64,000 nucleotides of DNA. Source: Nocardioides sp. T2.26MG-1 (GTDB lineage: Bacteria > Actinomycetota > Actinomycetes > Propionibacteriales > Nocardioidaceae). Location: positions 18,928 to 82,927 of the forward strand of contig NZ_CATNLZ010000006.1 of the NCBI RefSeq assembly GCF_950101795.1. Direction: 5' to 3'. Positions 1 through 10,253 of this stretch are shown piece after piece. Within the stretch, counting starts at the first letter, position 1, and each line of letters opens with the position of its first letter. The notes beneath the pieces were generated by a model that had not been told where the DNA came from, made no database searches, and worked only from the letters and a program-made list of their open reading frames with translations. A program made the position numbers and the translations under genes.

Positions 1-835
1 GGCCGCGCTCGTCGTAGTAGACGCCGGTCGCGCCCGACTCGGAGGTCAGCACCTCGGTGAGTACCCGAGCTGCGCGCCCGGGCGTGCTCCAGTACCTGAC
101 GAGCGGCGCGATCGGGGAGAGGACGTACCTCGACACGAAGCTGACGACGGGACCGGCGTCGCGACCCAGCCGGCTGCCGGGGGTGAAACCGGGCTCGACC
201 GCGTTGAAGCGCAGCCGGGGCGTCTCCCGCGCGAGCGCCAGCACCGTGGCGAGGTTGCCCTGCTTGGAGGTCGCGTAGGCGTCGTACCCGGGCTTGGCCG
301 AGCCGCCGGGTGCCCACTCGCCGCGGGCGCTCGCCTCGGCCGAGAGGTAGCGCGCCCCCCGGAAGCCGGCGACGACGGCCGGCCGGCGCTCGGGGTCCTC
401 GACCCCGGAGCAGACGAACACCACGTGCGCGCCGTCGGGCAGGTGCGGGACCAGCGCCTCGGTGATCGCGAACGGGCCGAGATGGTTGGTCGTGTACGCC
501 AGGTCCCAGCCCTGCGCGGTGGTGCGGGGGCCGAGCGGGAAGACGCCGGCGTTGTTGAGTAGGCCTGCGAGCGGCAGGCCGAGCTCGACGATCCGCTCGG
601 CGGCCCGCCGTACCGATGCGAGGTCGGAGAAGTCCGCGACCACCGACACCGCCCGGCCGCCGAGCGACCCGATCTCGCGCTCGAGCTCGGCCAGCCGCTC
701 CGGGTCGCGCCCGACGAGGACGACGGTGCCGTGCGCGGCAAGCTCCAGGGCGGTTCGCCGGCCGATGCCCGAGGTCGGGCCGGTGACGATCCATGTGCGG
801 TCGGCCGGAGGCCGGGGTGAGTGGTGCTCGGTCAT
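1..835 (-). CDS. Short-chain dehydrogenase/reductase, 3' end cut by window
   Basis: A classical NAD(P)-dependent SDR oxidoreductase of unknown substrate. I read the open frame from the ATG at 835. It shows the Rossmann dinucleotide motif TGPTSGIG (residues 18-25), NNAG (94-97) and the catalytic YATSK, with Tyr187 and Lys191. About 278 residues are visible and the stop codon lies beyond the left edge. The long segment between NNAG and the active site resembles retinol-dehydrogenase/protochlorophyllide-reductase-like SDRs, but the substrate cannot be read from sequence. It is transcribed away from the LLM oxidoreductase gene, on the same strand and 79 bp downstream of it, so the two might share a transcript. 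Confidence 0.88.
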   Translation of the reverse strand, partial: MTEHHSPRPPADRTWIVTGPTSGIGRRTALELAAHGTVVLVGRDPERLAELEREIGSLGGRAVSVVADFSDLASVRRAAERIVELGLPLAGLLNNAGVFPLGPRTTAQGWDLAYTTNHLGPFAITEALVPHLPDGAHVVFVCSGVEDPERRPAVVAGFRGARYLSAEASARGEWAPGGSAKPGYDAYATSKQGNLATVLALARETPRLRFNAVEPGFTPGSRLGRDAGPVVSFVSRYVLSPIAPLVRYWSTPGRAARVLTEVLTSESGATGVYYDERG

Positions 836-914
836 GCGGGCCAGTCTCTGTCGGCCCGCACCGCGCAGGCAGTGGTCCGATCGTCCTGGGACCGGCAGGG
901 CCAGGGAGAGGTGG

Positions 915-1883
915 TCAGCCCCGCACCGCGGGCAGCACGGTCTCGCACACCAGCCGCAGGCTCTCCCACGACGGCTCGGCCGGCAGCCCGCCGCAGGCGG
1001 GGTGGCTGGTCACCAGCCGGATCTCGCCGGAGCGGCACCGGTCGACCAGCTCGTCGGCCGTGAGCACGACGTACACCCCGGCCGCCCGCATCTCCTCGAC
1101 GGTCCGCGAGCGGTCGACGACGTACGACCCCGCCTCGCCGTGCCACTCCTGGTAGGCGACCGCGTCGGCGAGCAGGTGGTGGCCGTAGCGCTCCCAGAAC
1201 TCCTCGGGCCGCTCGGCGCAGAAGACGTTGGCGGGTCCACCAGATGGCGCCTGCAGCACGAAGCCGGGCTCGCGGCCGGCGGCCTGGCAGGTCTCGTCGT
1301 AGAGCGCCTTGAGTGCCGGGTCCCCGTGCTGGGGCTGGAAGTTCAGGCCCAGCCGCGCGGCCCGGCGAGCGGCCGCCGGCGAGCCGCCGCCGTAGAAGAG
1401 GAACGGGTGGGGCCGGGAGTACGGCGCCGGCGTGACCGCGGCCGATGCCCACGCCTCGAGCACCCGGCCGATGCGCTCCTCGACGTCGCGCCCGCGGGTC
1501 TCCCACGACCGCCCGTGGAGGGCGTACTCGACCGGGCGGTAGCCCAGCCCGAAGGTGTAGCTGACCCGGCCCTTGCTGAGGTGGTCGAGCACCGCGATGT
1601 CCTCGGCGAGCCGCACCGGCTCGTACAGGTTGACCAGCAGCGCCGAGACCGTGATCGGGATCCGCGTGGTCACGGCGGCGAACGCCGACGCGACGAGCAT
1701 CGGGCTGGGCAGGTAGCCGTCGTCCGCGGCGTGGTGCTCCGACACCATCAGCGCGTCCTGCCCGTGCCGGTCGACGTACGCCGCCTGCTCGACCGCCCGC
1801 GCATAGATCTCCTGCCGCGTCTCGGCGTCCGCGCCCGGCGCGCGGAAGTCGTAGCGGGTGGCGAACCGGGTCGTGGGCGGCAT
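915..1883 (-). CDS. LLM-class flavin-dependent (luciferase-like) monooxygenase
   Basis: Predicted TIM-barrel oxidoreductase of the luciferase-like monooxygenase superfamily, which uses FMN or F420; substrate unknown. The 322-residue product has features usual in the family: EHH after the first strand (LMVSEHHAADDGY), the LAEDIAVLDHLSKGR segment, and FGLGYRP. I chose the ATG at 1883 over one at 1952 because a palindromic operator at 1905-1918 would otherwise lie inside the gene and because the family homology starts here. That KstR-like operator 21 bp upstream suggests control together with sterol or lipid catabolism. An SDR gene lies downstream on the same strand. Confidence 0.85.
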   Translation of the reverse strand: MPPTTRFATRYDFRAPGADAETRQEIYARAVEQAAYVDRHGQDALMVSEHHAADDGYLPSPMLVASAFAAVTTRIPITVSALLVNLYEPVRLAEDIAVLDHLSKGRVSYTFGLGYRPVEYALHGRSWETRGRDVEERIGRVLEAWASAAVTPAPYSRPHPFLFYGGGSPAAARRAARLGLNFQPQHGDPALKALYDETCQAAGREPGFVLQAPSGGPANVFCAERPEEFWERYGHHLLADAVAYQEWHGEAGSYVVDRSRTVEEMRAAGVYVVLTADELVDRCRSGEIRLVTSHPACGGLPAEPSWESLRLVCETVLPAVRG

Positions 1884-1904
1884 GGGCCCACCCAACCAGA
1901 GACC

Positions 1905-1918
1905 TGGAACGTGTTCTA
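1905..1918. promoter_or_regulatory. KstR-like operator upstream of LLM oxidoreductase
   Basis: The sequence TGGAACGTGTTCTA is a 14-bp near-palindrome that fits the published KstR consensus TnnAACnnGTTnnA at every fixed position. KstR is the TetR-family repressor of sterol and cholesterol catabolism in actinobacteria. The site lies 21 bp before the LLM oxidoreductase ATG, where a repressor would block RNA polymerase. No KstR gene is in the window, so the assignment rests on the motif alone. Confidence 0.6.
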
Positions 1919-1965
1919 GACGGTCGTCACGTCGATCGCACGGTTCACCCACCCAGGAGATGGCC

Positions 1966-1997
1966 GACGGGGCCGCCGGCTATCCGGCGGCCCCGTC
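1966..1997. terminator. Rho-independent-like hairpin after yceI
   Basis: A perfect 14-bp GC-rich stem (1966-1979 with 1984-1997) has a four-base loop. It lies 36 bp beyond the YceI stop codon on the minus strand. There is no clear T-run, as is usual in high-GC actinobacteria. Confidence 0.7.
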
Positions 1998-2033
1998 AGG
2001 AGGAGCAGTACTGGTCGAGACCAGTGGTGGGGA

Positions 2034-2624
2034 TCAGGCGTTGCGGATCGCGGAGACGTCGAACTCGAGCTTGACCTTCTCGGAGACCAGCACGCCGCCG
2101 GTCTCGAGCGCGGCGTTCCAGGTCAGGCCCCAGTCCTTGCGGTTGATGGTGGTGCCGCCCTCGAAGCCGATGCGCAGGTTGCCGAACGGGTCGCGCGCCG
2201 AGCCGGTGGGCTCGAAGGTGATCGTCACGGGCTGGGTCGCGCCCTTGATCGTGAGGTCGCCGGTGACGACCCAGTCGTCCCCGTCGCGCTCGACCTTGGT
2301 CGAGGTGAAGGTGAGCTCCTTGTTGATCTCGGCGTCGAAGAAGTCGGCCGAGCGGAGGTGGGCGTCGCGGTCCGCGACACCGGTGTCGATGCTGGCCGTC
2401 TGGATGGTGAGCTGCACGTGGGACGCGGCCGGGTTGGCGGTGTCGACGTGCGCGGTGCCGGCGAAGTCGGTGAACTGGCCGCGGACGGTGGTGACCATCG
2501 CGTGCCGGGTGCTGAAGCCGAGGCGGGTGTGCGTCGGGTCGATCGTGTAGTCGCCGGAGATGTCCTCGACGGCGGCGGTGGGGGCGTCGAAGGTCTCGGT
2601 GGACTTGCGGTTGAGGAAGGACAT
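2034..2624 (-). CDS. YceI family protein
   Basis: A 196-residue YceI-domain protein, a lipocalin-like beta barrel that in characterised members binds polyisoprenoid or amphiphilic molecules. Visible hallmarks are the start of the domain (GDYTIDPTHTRLGFSTRHAMVT), the central AEINKELTFTSTKV region and the TGDLTIKGATQPVT strand. There is no obvious signal peptide, so it is probably cytoplasmic, unlike E. coli YceI. The ATG is preceded by a good AGGAG ribosome site. It is monocistronic, with hairpins on both sides. The physiological role is unknown. Confidence 0.9.
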   Translation of the reverse strand: MSFLNRKSTETFDAPTAAVEDISGDYTIDPTHTRLGFSTRHAMVTTVRGQFTDFAGTAHVDTANPAASHVQLTIQTASIDTGVADRDAHLRSADFFDAEINKELTFTSTKVERDGDDWVVTGDLTIKGATQPVTITFEPTGSARDPFGNLRIGFEGGTTINRKDWGLTWNAALETGGVLVSEKVKLEFDVSAIRNA

Positions 2625-2725
2625 GGGTGGCTCCTGGTGGTCGTCGGGTTGTTGAACCTTTGATCACCGTAACCGGACCCTGGTCCGATTCATTCCCAGC
2701 AGCTCGCGAACTCCTGGAGAAATGC

Positions 2726-2760
2726 CGACGACCCGCCCGACGGGGTCGGGCGGGTCGTCG
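2726..2760. terminator. Strong hairpin terminator after the 50-residue ORF
   Basis: A perfect 15-bp stem (2726-2740 with 2746-2760) has a 5-nt loop and lies 9 bp past the stop codon of the small minus-strand ORF. It supports that ORF as a real transcription unit and separates it from yceI. Confidence 0.8.
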
Positions 2761-2769
2761 AGGTGTGGT

Positions 2770-2922
2770 TCAGGCTGCGTGCGCCGCGTGGTGCGTGTCG
2801 TGTGCCGGCACCCCGGTCTGCGTCGGGGCGGTCCATCGCGCTTCGAGGTGGGTCTGTCCGCGGGCGTCGGTCACGGGCACCCAGGTCTGCACGAGGCTGC
2901 TGGTCATCATGTTGTCGTTCAT
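2770..2922 (-). CDS. Small hypothetical protein, 50 residues
   Basis: I do not recognise this protein. I read it from the ATG at 2922, preceded by AAAGG at a proper ribosome-site distance. It starts MNDNMMTSS, has a central VPVTDARGQTHLEARW segment, and ends in a His/Ala-rich tail (HDTHHAAHAA). A perfect 15-bp terminator stem follows directly after the stop. Upstream there is a TAGCCT hexamer that could be a -10 box. The tail could bind metal, but that is speculation. A compact unit with ribosome site and terminator makes it more likely to be a real gene than chance. Confidence 0.55.
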   Translation of the reverse strand: MNDNMMTSSLVQTWVPVTDARGQTHLEARWTAPTQTGVPAHDTHHAAHAA

Positions 2923-3200
2923 CGGATGCCTTTCGTTCACCTTCCGTTCACCTAGGCTACTCCACTTCCACCCAGGTGTCACAGAACCGCGGAAATCGGC
3001 TCCGGCGCTCCACTGCCGGGGGTTCGTCGCGGCGCGCCGTGGCGCTGACGCTCCACCCCTCGCTCGCGCGTGTCACTGGTGGGGCGGGTGGGGACGACGT
3101 CGGGCGGCGCGCGGGTGTCACGGCGGCACGGATGCGCAATATCTGCCCGATTCCGGGCAGGAAGTTGCTCATAGGTGCCTGAGGGCGCACGATCGACGGC
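2923..3200. other. Intergenic region between divergent small ORFs
   Basis: This is a 278-bp spacer between the 50-residue ORF (minus) and the ORF preceding glmS (plus). It has a short direct repeat of CGTTCACCT near 2935-2952. A hairpin with CTGCCCG/CGGGCAG arms sits near 3143-3160. I see no other gene and no RNA gene. It must carry the promoters for both sides. Confidence 0.5.
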
Positions 3201-3470
3201 GTGCCCGTGATCCCCGATCCCGACCTGGTGGGGCGTATCGCCGCGAGCACCGGCCTGACGGCCGAGGAGGCCGCGCGGGTGGTGGAGGACGTGGTGGCGT
3301 TCCACGCCGAGACCGTCGAGGCCTACGTGCGACGCCGGCACGCCCAGCTCAAGACCTACGGCGCCCGCAACGACGAGATCTTCGCGCGGCTCGCCGCGGA
3401 GCTCGACGGCCGCGTGGTCGCCGCCCCCGCGCTGAGCGAGCGGCAGCTCCGGCGCATCGTCTATGGATAG
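3201..3470 (+). CDS. Small hypothetical protein preceding glmS, 89 residues
   Basis: Conserved-looking small protein of unknown function, starting at GTG 3201. The predicted fold is helical: an N-terminal PDPDLVGRIAASTGLTAEEAARVVEDVV segment resembles a DNA-binding or UBA-like three-helix start, and a charged C-terminal half ends in SERQLRRIVYG. It is 14 bp upstream of glmS on the same strand, with the glmS ribosome site (AGAGAAGG) in the gap, so the two are probably co-transcribed. No membrane segment and no catalytic motif can be seen. Confidence 0.65.
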   Translation: MPVIPDPDLVGRIAASTGLTAEEAARVVEDVVAFHAETVEAYVRRRHAQLKTYGARNDEIFARLAAELDGRVVAAPALSERQLRRIVYG

Positions 3471-3484
3471 AGAGAAGGCAGCAC

Positions 3485-5317
3485 ATGTGCGGAATCGTGG
3501 GGTACGTCGGTGCCCAGCCGGCGGCGCCGATCCTGGTGGAGGGCCTGACCCGGCTCGAGCACCGTGGCTACGACTCGGCCGGCGTGGCCGTCCTCGGCCC
3601 GTCCGGGCTCAAGGTGGCCAAGCGGGCCGGCCGGGTGCGTGACCTCGCCGACGGGCTGCCGAAGCGGTTCGGCGGCAAGGTCGGCGTCGGCCACACCCGG
3701 TGGGCCACCCACGGCGCGGCCAACGACGTCAACGCGCACCCGCACAGCGACGCCTCGCGGACGGTCTCGATCGTGCACAACGGGATCATCGACAACGCGG
3801 CGGCGCTGCGGCACCGGCTCACCGAGGACGGGGTCGAGCTGGTGAGCGACACCGACTCCGAGGTGGTCGCGCACCTGGTGGCCCGCTCCACCGCCGACAC
3901 CCTGGAGGGCAAGGTGAGCGAGGCGCTCGCCGCGATCGAGGGGACCTACGGCCTCGCGGTGCTGCACGCGGACTTCCCGGACCGGATCGTCGCGGCCCGC
4001 AACGGCAGCCCGCTGATCATCGGGGTCGGCGACCGGGAGATGTTCGTCGCCTCCGACCTCGCCGCGATCGTGCGGCACACCACGACCGTCGCGCACCTCG
4101 ACGACGGTGAGATCGCCAGCGTCACCGCCACCGGGTTCACGACCTACCGCCAGGACCTCACCTCGACGGCCAAGAGCGCCGTCCAGCTGGACGTCGACCC
4201 GTCGTCGTACGACGCCGGCGAGCACGAGTCGTTCATGCGCAAGGAGATGCACGAGCAGCCGGCCGCCGCGGAGCGCGCGCTGCGCGGACGGCTCGACGAG
4301 CGCTTCGGCACCGCCCACCTGGGCGGGCTGAACATGGACGCCCGCGAGACCCGCGCGATCCGGCGGGTCAAGATCCTCGGCTGCGGATCGGCCTATTACG
4401 TCGGCCAGATGGGTGCGGGCCTGGTCGAGGAGCTCGCCCGGATCCCAGCGGACGCGGAGGCGGCCAGCGAGTTCCGCTACCGCAACCCGGTCATCGAGCC
4501 GGACACGCTCTACGTCGCGGTCAGCCAGTCGGGCGAGACCATCGACACCCTGCTCGCCGTCGAGGAGATCCGCCGCAAGGGCGGCCGCGTCGTCGGCCTG
4601 GTCAACGTGGTCGGCAGCGCGATCGCCCGCGCGTGCGACGGCGGCATCTACCTGCACGCCGGGCCCGAGATCGCGGTCGCCTCGACCAAGGCCCTCACGA
4701 ACATGTTCCTGGGCTTCGCGCTGCTCGCCCTGCAGCTCGGCCGGGTGCGCGACCTGTCCATCGCCGACGGGCGCCGGCTGATCGCGGGGCTCGACCGGCT
4801 GCCGGCCCAGATCGAGGAGGTGCTCGCCCAGGAGGACACGCTCGCGGTGCTCGCCAAGCGGCTCGCCGAGGCCGAGAGCCTGTTCTTCGTCGGCCGGGTG
4901 CGCGGCTTCCCGGTGGCCAGGGAGGGCGCGCAGAAGTTCAAGGAGATCTCCTACCGGCACGCCGAGGCCTACCAGACCTCCGAGCTCAAGCACGGCCCGC
5001 TCGCGCTGATCTGCGAGCAGGTGCCGACCGTCGCGATCGTGCCCGCGGACGAGCTGACCGATCGCAACGTCGGTGCGCTGCACGAGATCGCGGCGCGGGG
5101 CGGCCCGCTGGTCGTGGTCACCCACGAGGACGTCGACCTCGGTGACCTCACGGCTCACGCGGACCTCCAGCGGGTCGACGTACCCCGCAACGAGCGCGAG
5201 CTCGACCCGATCCTGCTGACGATCCCCCTGCAGCTGCTGGCCTACCACGCGGCGCTGCACCTCGGCCACGACATCGACAAGCCCCGCAACCTGGCCAAGT
5301 CGGTGACCGTCGAGTGA
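3485..5317 (+). CDS. glmS: Glutamine--fructose-6-phosphate aminotransferase (isomerizing)
   Basis: GlmS converts fructose-6-phosphate and glutamine to glucosamine-6-phosphate, the first committed step to UDP-GlcNAc for peptidoglycan and other glycans. The protein is 610 residues, the family's usual length. It starts MCGIVGYVG, with the nucleophilic Cys2 exposed after Met removal, followed by the glutaminase domain (HTRWATHG, HNGIIDN) and two SIS sugar-isomerase domains (CGSAYYVGQ, SQSGETIDT, then the SELKHGPLALI region). It ends DKPRNLAKSVTVE, a typical GlmS C-terminus. The start is set by the catalytic Cys. No glmS ribozyme is visible upstream. Confidence 0.97.
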   Translation: MCGIVGYVGAQPAAPILVEGLTRLEHRGYDSAGVAVLGPSGLKVAKRAGRVRDLADGLPKRFGGKVGVGHTRWATHGAANDVNAHPHSDASRTVSIVHNGIIDNAAALRHRLTEDGVELVSDTDSEVVAHLVARSTADTLEGKVSEALAAIEGTYGLAVLHADFPDRIVAARNGSPLIIGVGDREMFVASDLAAIVRHTTTVAHLDDGEIASVTATGFTTYRQDLTSTAKSAVQLDVDPSSYDAGEHESFMRKEMHEQPAAAERALRGRLDERFGTAHLGGLNMDARETRAIRRVKILGCGSAYYVGQMGAGLVEELARIPADAEAASEFRYRNPVIEPDTLYVAVSQSGETIDTLLAVEEIRRKGGRVVGLVNVVGSAIARACDGGIYLHAGPEIAVASTKALTNMFLGFALLALQLGRVRDLSIADGRRLIAGLDRLPAQIEEVLAQEDTLAVLAKRLAEAESLFFVGRVRGFPVAREGAQKFKEISYRHAEAYQTSELKHGPLALICEQVPTVAIVPADELTDRNVGALHEIAARGGPLVVVTHEDVDLGDLTAHADLQRVDVPRNERELDPILLTIPLQLLAYHAALHLGHDIDKPRNLAKSVTVE

Positions 5318-5389
5318 CGGTGTAGCGACGGCTGGCGGTCGCCCTCTCGATCCCCGGCGTTCACGCGCGCGCTCGGCGCGCTTGGTCGG

Positions 5390-7504
5390 ATGGGGGACGT
5401 GAACCAGATCTCGGGCCCCTCCCGCCGCCAGGTCCTCGGGGCGGGTGCCGCCGCCGTCGGTGCCGCGACCGCCTCCTCCCTCCTCCCCGCCTCGCTGCAC
5501 CGCGCCATGGCCGCACCCGTGCGGCCCGGTGGCCTCCGGGCCGTCGAGCACGTCGTCCTGCTCATGCAGGAGAACCGTTCCTTCGACCACTACTTCGGTC
5601 GGCTGCGCGGGGTGCGCGGGTACGGCGACCACGACCCGCTGCGCCGGCGGGCCGGTGGCAGCGTGTTCGCCCAGGCCGACGGCGCGCGCGACGTGCTGCC
5701 GTACTCCGTGCGGACCGCGGCGAGCGCCGCCGGCCGTCCGGCGACCGACATCCAGTACCTCGGCGGCCTGCCGCACGGCTTCTCGGACGCCACCCAGGCC
5801 TGGGCGGACGGCTGGTACGACCGCTGGGTCCCCGCCAAGACCGTCTCGACGATGACCTACTACGACCGCCGCGACATCCCGCTGCAGTACGAGCTCGCGG
5901 AGACGTTCACGACGCTCGACGCCTACCACTGCTCGGTCTTCGGGTCGACGAACCCCAACCGCAACTACTGGTGGACCGGCACCACCGGCCTCGAGCCGGA
6001 CGGCGTGCGGCGTGCGGTCGGCAACGACGCCTACTCCTACGACCACGCCGGCTACGGCTGGACGACGTACCCGGAGCGCCTCGAGGCCGCCGGCGTCTCC
6101 TGGCAGATCTACCAGGAGTGGGACAACTTCACCGACAACGCGGTGGAGTACTTCAAGCCGTTCAAGGCGATCGGCACCAAGATGCTCCAGCACGTGGACG
6201 GCGCCTACCGCACCACCGAGGAGTTCTACGACTCGCTCCATGACAAGCCGGCCGCCGAGCAGGACGCGCTCCTGGACCAGCTGGCGAAGGGTCGCGATGC
6301 GCTGACCCCCGCCGAGCGGTCGCTGTTCGACCGGGCGATGTACCGCAGCCGCCCGGGCACCCTGCTCACCCGGATCCGCAGCGACATCCGCGCCGGGACC
6401 CTGCCGACCGTGGTGTGGGTGGTGCCGTCGGCGGCGCTGTCGGAGCACCCCGGCGCCTCGACCCCCGTGGGGAGCGCCAATCTCGTCCACGACCTGCTCG
6501 ACGTGCTCGCCGCCGACGTCGACACCTGGTCGCGCACCGCGCTGCTGCTGAACTTCGACGAGAACGACGGGTTCTTCGACCACGTCCCGCCCCCGATGGC
6601 GCCGCGTCCGGCGTCGGGCAGCGACGACGACTGGTACCTCGGGCAGCCGGTCGGCCCGGGTCCGCGGGTGCCGATGACGATCGTCTCGCCCTGGACCGTA
6701 GGCGGGGTCGTCGACTCGTCCCTGGCCGACCACACCTCGACGCTCCGCTTCCTCGAGCGGGTGACTGGTGTGCGGGAGCCCAACATCTCCGACTGGCGGC
6801 GCCGGACGCTCTCGGACCTGACGTCGGCCTTCGACTGGGACCGCGCCGGGCGTCCGCCGCGCACCCAGCAGCCCGACCCCATCCCCGCACCGATCACCCG
6901 CTGGCACCCCGACCCGCCGGCCGAGCAGGCGATGCCGACGCAGGAGCCCGGGCGCCGTCCGGCCCGGGCGCTGGGCTACCAGCCGACGGTGTCCGGTGGC
7001 GTCGCCCGCGGAGCGCTCTCCCTCGTGCTCGGCAACGCCGGCGACCGGGCCGCGGCCTTCACCGTCTACCGGTACGGCGACCTCGGGGCCCGGCCGACCT
7101 TCCACCTGGTCGACGCCGCCGCACGGGAGCTGGTCAGCGTGCCGGCCCTCGTCGACTGGGACGTGGTCGTGCAGGGTCCGAACCGCTTCTGGTGCGAGCT
7201 GGTCGGCACCGCGGCCGGGTCGGCGGCCGGGGTCGACGTACGCCCCACGATCGTGCGCCGGCGCGCCACGCTCGGCCTCGACCTCGTCAACACCGGGCGC
7301 GAAGAGGTGACGCTGGTGGTGGCCGCGCGCCGCTACGCCGGCGACCGCCGCACCGTGCGGGTGCCGGCCGGCGCCCACCGCGCCATCACCTGGCCGACCG
7401 ACCAGGGCTGGTACGACGTCGAGGTGACCGCGACCGGCGACGACACGTTCCGGCGCCGGCTGACCGGGCGGGTGGAGACCGGGCGCACCACCGTCACCGC
7501 ATGA
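5390..7504 (+). CDS. Phosphocholine-specific phospholipase C, Tat-exported
   Basis: Phosphoesterase-family phospholipase C (704 residues), related to the PlcN/PlcH and mycobacterial PlcA-D enzymes that cleave phosphatidylcholine or sphingomyelin outside the cell. The N-terminus has a twin-arginine signal, SRRQVLG with Arg12-Arg13 followed by an Ala-rich hydrophobic stretch. The catalytic domain opens with VEHVVLLMQENRSFDHYFG, and FDENDGFFDHV is a second family signature. The C-terminal third matches the repeated PLC C-terminal (DUF756-like) domains. It follows glmS by 72 bp but is probably a separate unit. Likely roles are phosphate scavenging or membrane-lipid use. Confidence 0.93.
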   Translation: MGDVNQISGPSRRQVLGAGAAAVGAATASSLLPASLHRAMAAPVRPGGLRAVEHVVLLMQENRSFDHYFGRLRGVRGYGDHDPLRRRAGGSVFAQADGARDVLPYSVRTAASAAGRPATDIQYLGGLPHGFSDATQAWADGWYDRWVPAKTVSTMTYYDRRDIPLQYELAETFTTLDAYHCSVFGSTNPNRNYWWTGTTGLEPDGVRRAVGNDAYSYDHAGYGWTTYPERLEAAGVSWQIYQEWDNFTDNAVEYFKPFKAIGTKMLQHVDGAYRTTEEFYDSLHDKPAAEQDALLDQLAKGRDALTPAERSLFDRAMYRSRPGTLLTRIRSDIRAGTLPTVVWVVPSAALSEHPGASTPVGSANLVHDLLDVLAADVDTWSRTALLLNFDENDGFFDHVPPPMAPRPASGSDDDWYLGQPVGPGPRVPMTIVSPWTVGGVVDSSLADHTSTLRFLERVTGVREPNISDWRRRTLSDLTSAFDWDRAGRPPRTQQPDPIPAPITRWHPDPPAEQAMPTQEPGRRPARALGYQPTVSGGVARGALSLVLGNAGDRAAAFTVYRYGDLGARPTFHLVDAAARELVSVPALVDWDVVVQGPNRFWCELVGTAAGSAAGVDVRPTIVRRRATLGLDLVNTGREEVTLVVAARRYAGDRRTVRVPAGAHRAITWPTDQGWYDVEVTATGDDTFRRRLTGRVETGRTTVTA

Positions 7505-7508
7505 CCGC

Positions 7509-7551
7509 GGGGTGACCTCGGGGTGACCTCGGGGTGATCGCGGGTGATCGG
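7509..7551. repeat. Short decaying tandem repeat (11-bp unit)
   Basis: GGGGTGACCTC occurs twice exactly (7509-7519, 7520-7530), followed by degenerate copies (GGGGTGATCGC, then GGGTGATCGG). It lies just after the phospholipase stop and about 60 bp before the helicase promoter. Confidence 0.6.
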
Positions 7552-7609
7552 AGGTGAAGGTGACCCAGCCCACCGCGACGACGAATCAGCCGTCCGCGCC
7601 CGGACCCAC

Positions 7610-7615
7610 TACCGT
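7610..7615 (+). promoter_or_regulatory. -10 hexamer for leaderless DEAD helicase
   Basis: TACCGT fits the actinobacterial -10 pattern TAnnnT and ends 6 nt before the helicase GTG at 7622, so transcription would begin at the start codon. I see no convincing ribosome site. Confidence 0.45.
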
Positions 7616-7621
7616 TGACGG

Positions 7622-9346
<1,725 letters not shown>

Positions 9347-9352
9347 TCTGGA

Positions 9353-10246
9353 TCAGCCCAGGTATGCCGCGAGCGAGCCCGCGGCGACCTGGCCGGCGGC
9401 CGCCGCGCTGAGCACCGAGGCGAGCGGCCCGGGTAGGGACGCCTGGTGCGCGAGGTCGCCGGCGGCGTGCACGCCCGCGAGGCTGGTGCGCCCCATCGCG
9501 TCCACCTCGACGCATCCCGACGGCAGCATCGTGAGCCCGAGCTGCTCAGCGAACGGTGCCGCCTGGGAGAGCTCGGTCGACACGAAGACCCCGGCGACCT
9601 CCTCGTCGGGACCACCGTCGAACGAGACCCGGGCGCCGGCGGCCGTGCGGCACAGTCCGGTCACCGGCTCCCGGCGTACGTCGACGCCTGCAGGTACGTC
9701 GTCGGGGGCACCGTCGGTCAGCACGGTGATGCGGGACGCGATCGGGGCGATCAGGCCGACGAGATGGGCCGCCCGCGGACCTGCGCCGAGGATCGCGACG
9801 GGCCGGCCTGCCAGCTCGTGGCCGTGGCAGAACGGGCAGTGGACGGCGACGTCGCCGAACAGCTCGGCCAGGCCTGGCTTGTCGGGCAGGAGGTCGCGCA
9901 GCCCGGTTGCGAGCACGAGGCCGCGCGCCGAGATGGCCTCGCCGCCCGCGTCCACGTGGAACCCGGTGCCCACTGCTCGGACCGCGGTCGCCGGCAGGTC
10001 CCGGACGGCGACGGTCGCGTAGGCCGCCAGCTCCGCGCGAGCGGCCGCACGTAGCTCGGAGGGTGGGGTGCCGTCGTGGGTGAGGAAGTTGTGGAGGTGC
10101 GTCGCCGGGTCGTTGCGGTAGGACTGCGAGTCGAGCAGCAGCACCCGCCGGTGCACCCGGCCCAGCGTCAGCGCCGCCTGCAGGCCGGCCGGTCCGCCCC
10201 CGAGGACGATCACGTCGTACGTGGATTCGTTCATGTCATTTGCCAT
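9353..10246 (-). CDS. Thioredoxin-reductase-like FAD/NAD(P) oxidoreductase
   Basis: A 297-residue two-dinucleotide-fold flavoprotein. It has an N-terminal FAD motif GGGPAGLQAA, a CPFC redox pair (Cys137, Cys140) where thioredoxin reductases carry CATC, a second Rossmann motif (GAGPRA), and the C-terminal GVHAAGDLA FAD signature. The substrate is unknown: a thioredoxin, mycoredoxin or another disulfide. I chose the ATG at 10246 because a MerR-type promoter predicts transcription starting at or next to it; an upstream ATG at 10258 lies inside the -10 box. It is divergent from, and probably controlled by, the MerR gene. It is convergent with the helicase, 6 bp away. Confidence 0.9.
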   Translation of the reverse strand: MANDMNESTYDVIVLGGGPAGLQAALTLGRVHRRVLLLDSQSYRNDPATHLHNFLTHDGTPPSELRAAARAELAAYATVAVRDLPATAVRAVGTGFHVDAGGEAISARGLVLATGLRDLLPDKPGLAELFGDVAVHCPFCHGHELAGRPVAILGAGPRAAHLVGLIAPIASRITVLTDGAPDDVPAGVDVRREPVTGLCRTAAGARVSFDGGPDEEVAGVFVSTELSQAAPFAEQLGLTMLPSGCVEVDAMGRTSLAGVHAAGDLAHQASLPGPLASVLSAAAAGQVAAGSLAAYLG

Positions 10247-10253
10247 GCACACG

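Noticed and set aside
3471..3484. A glmS ribozyme or riboswitch before glmS
   Set aside because: There are only 14 bp between the upstream ORF and glmS, with a ribosome site. The ribozyme is also not expected in actinobacteria.
5318..5389. A tRNA gene between glmS and the phospholipase gene
   Set aside because: There is a GC-rich stretch with a small hairpin, but no cloverleaf, anticodon arm or T-loop signature.
3461..7573. A 1370-codon open frame on the minus strand
   Set aside because: It runs antisense across glmS and the phospholipase gene. Its composition is Arg/Gly/Val/Asp-rich, as expected for a high-GC shadow frame, and it has no domain.
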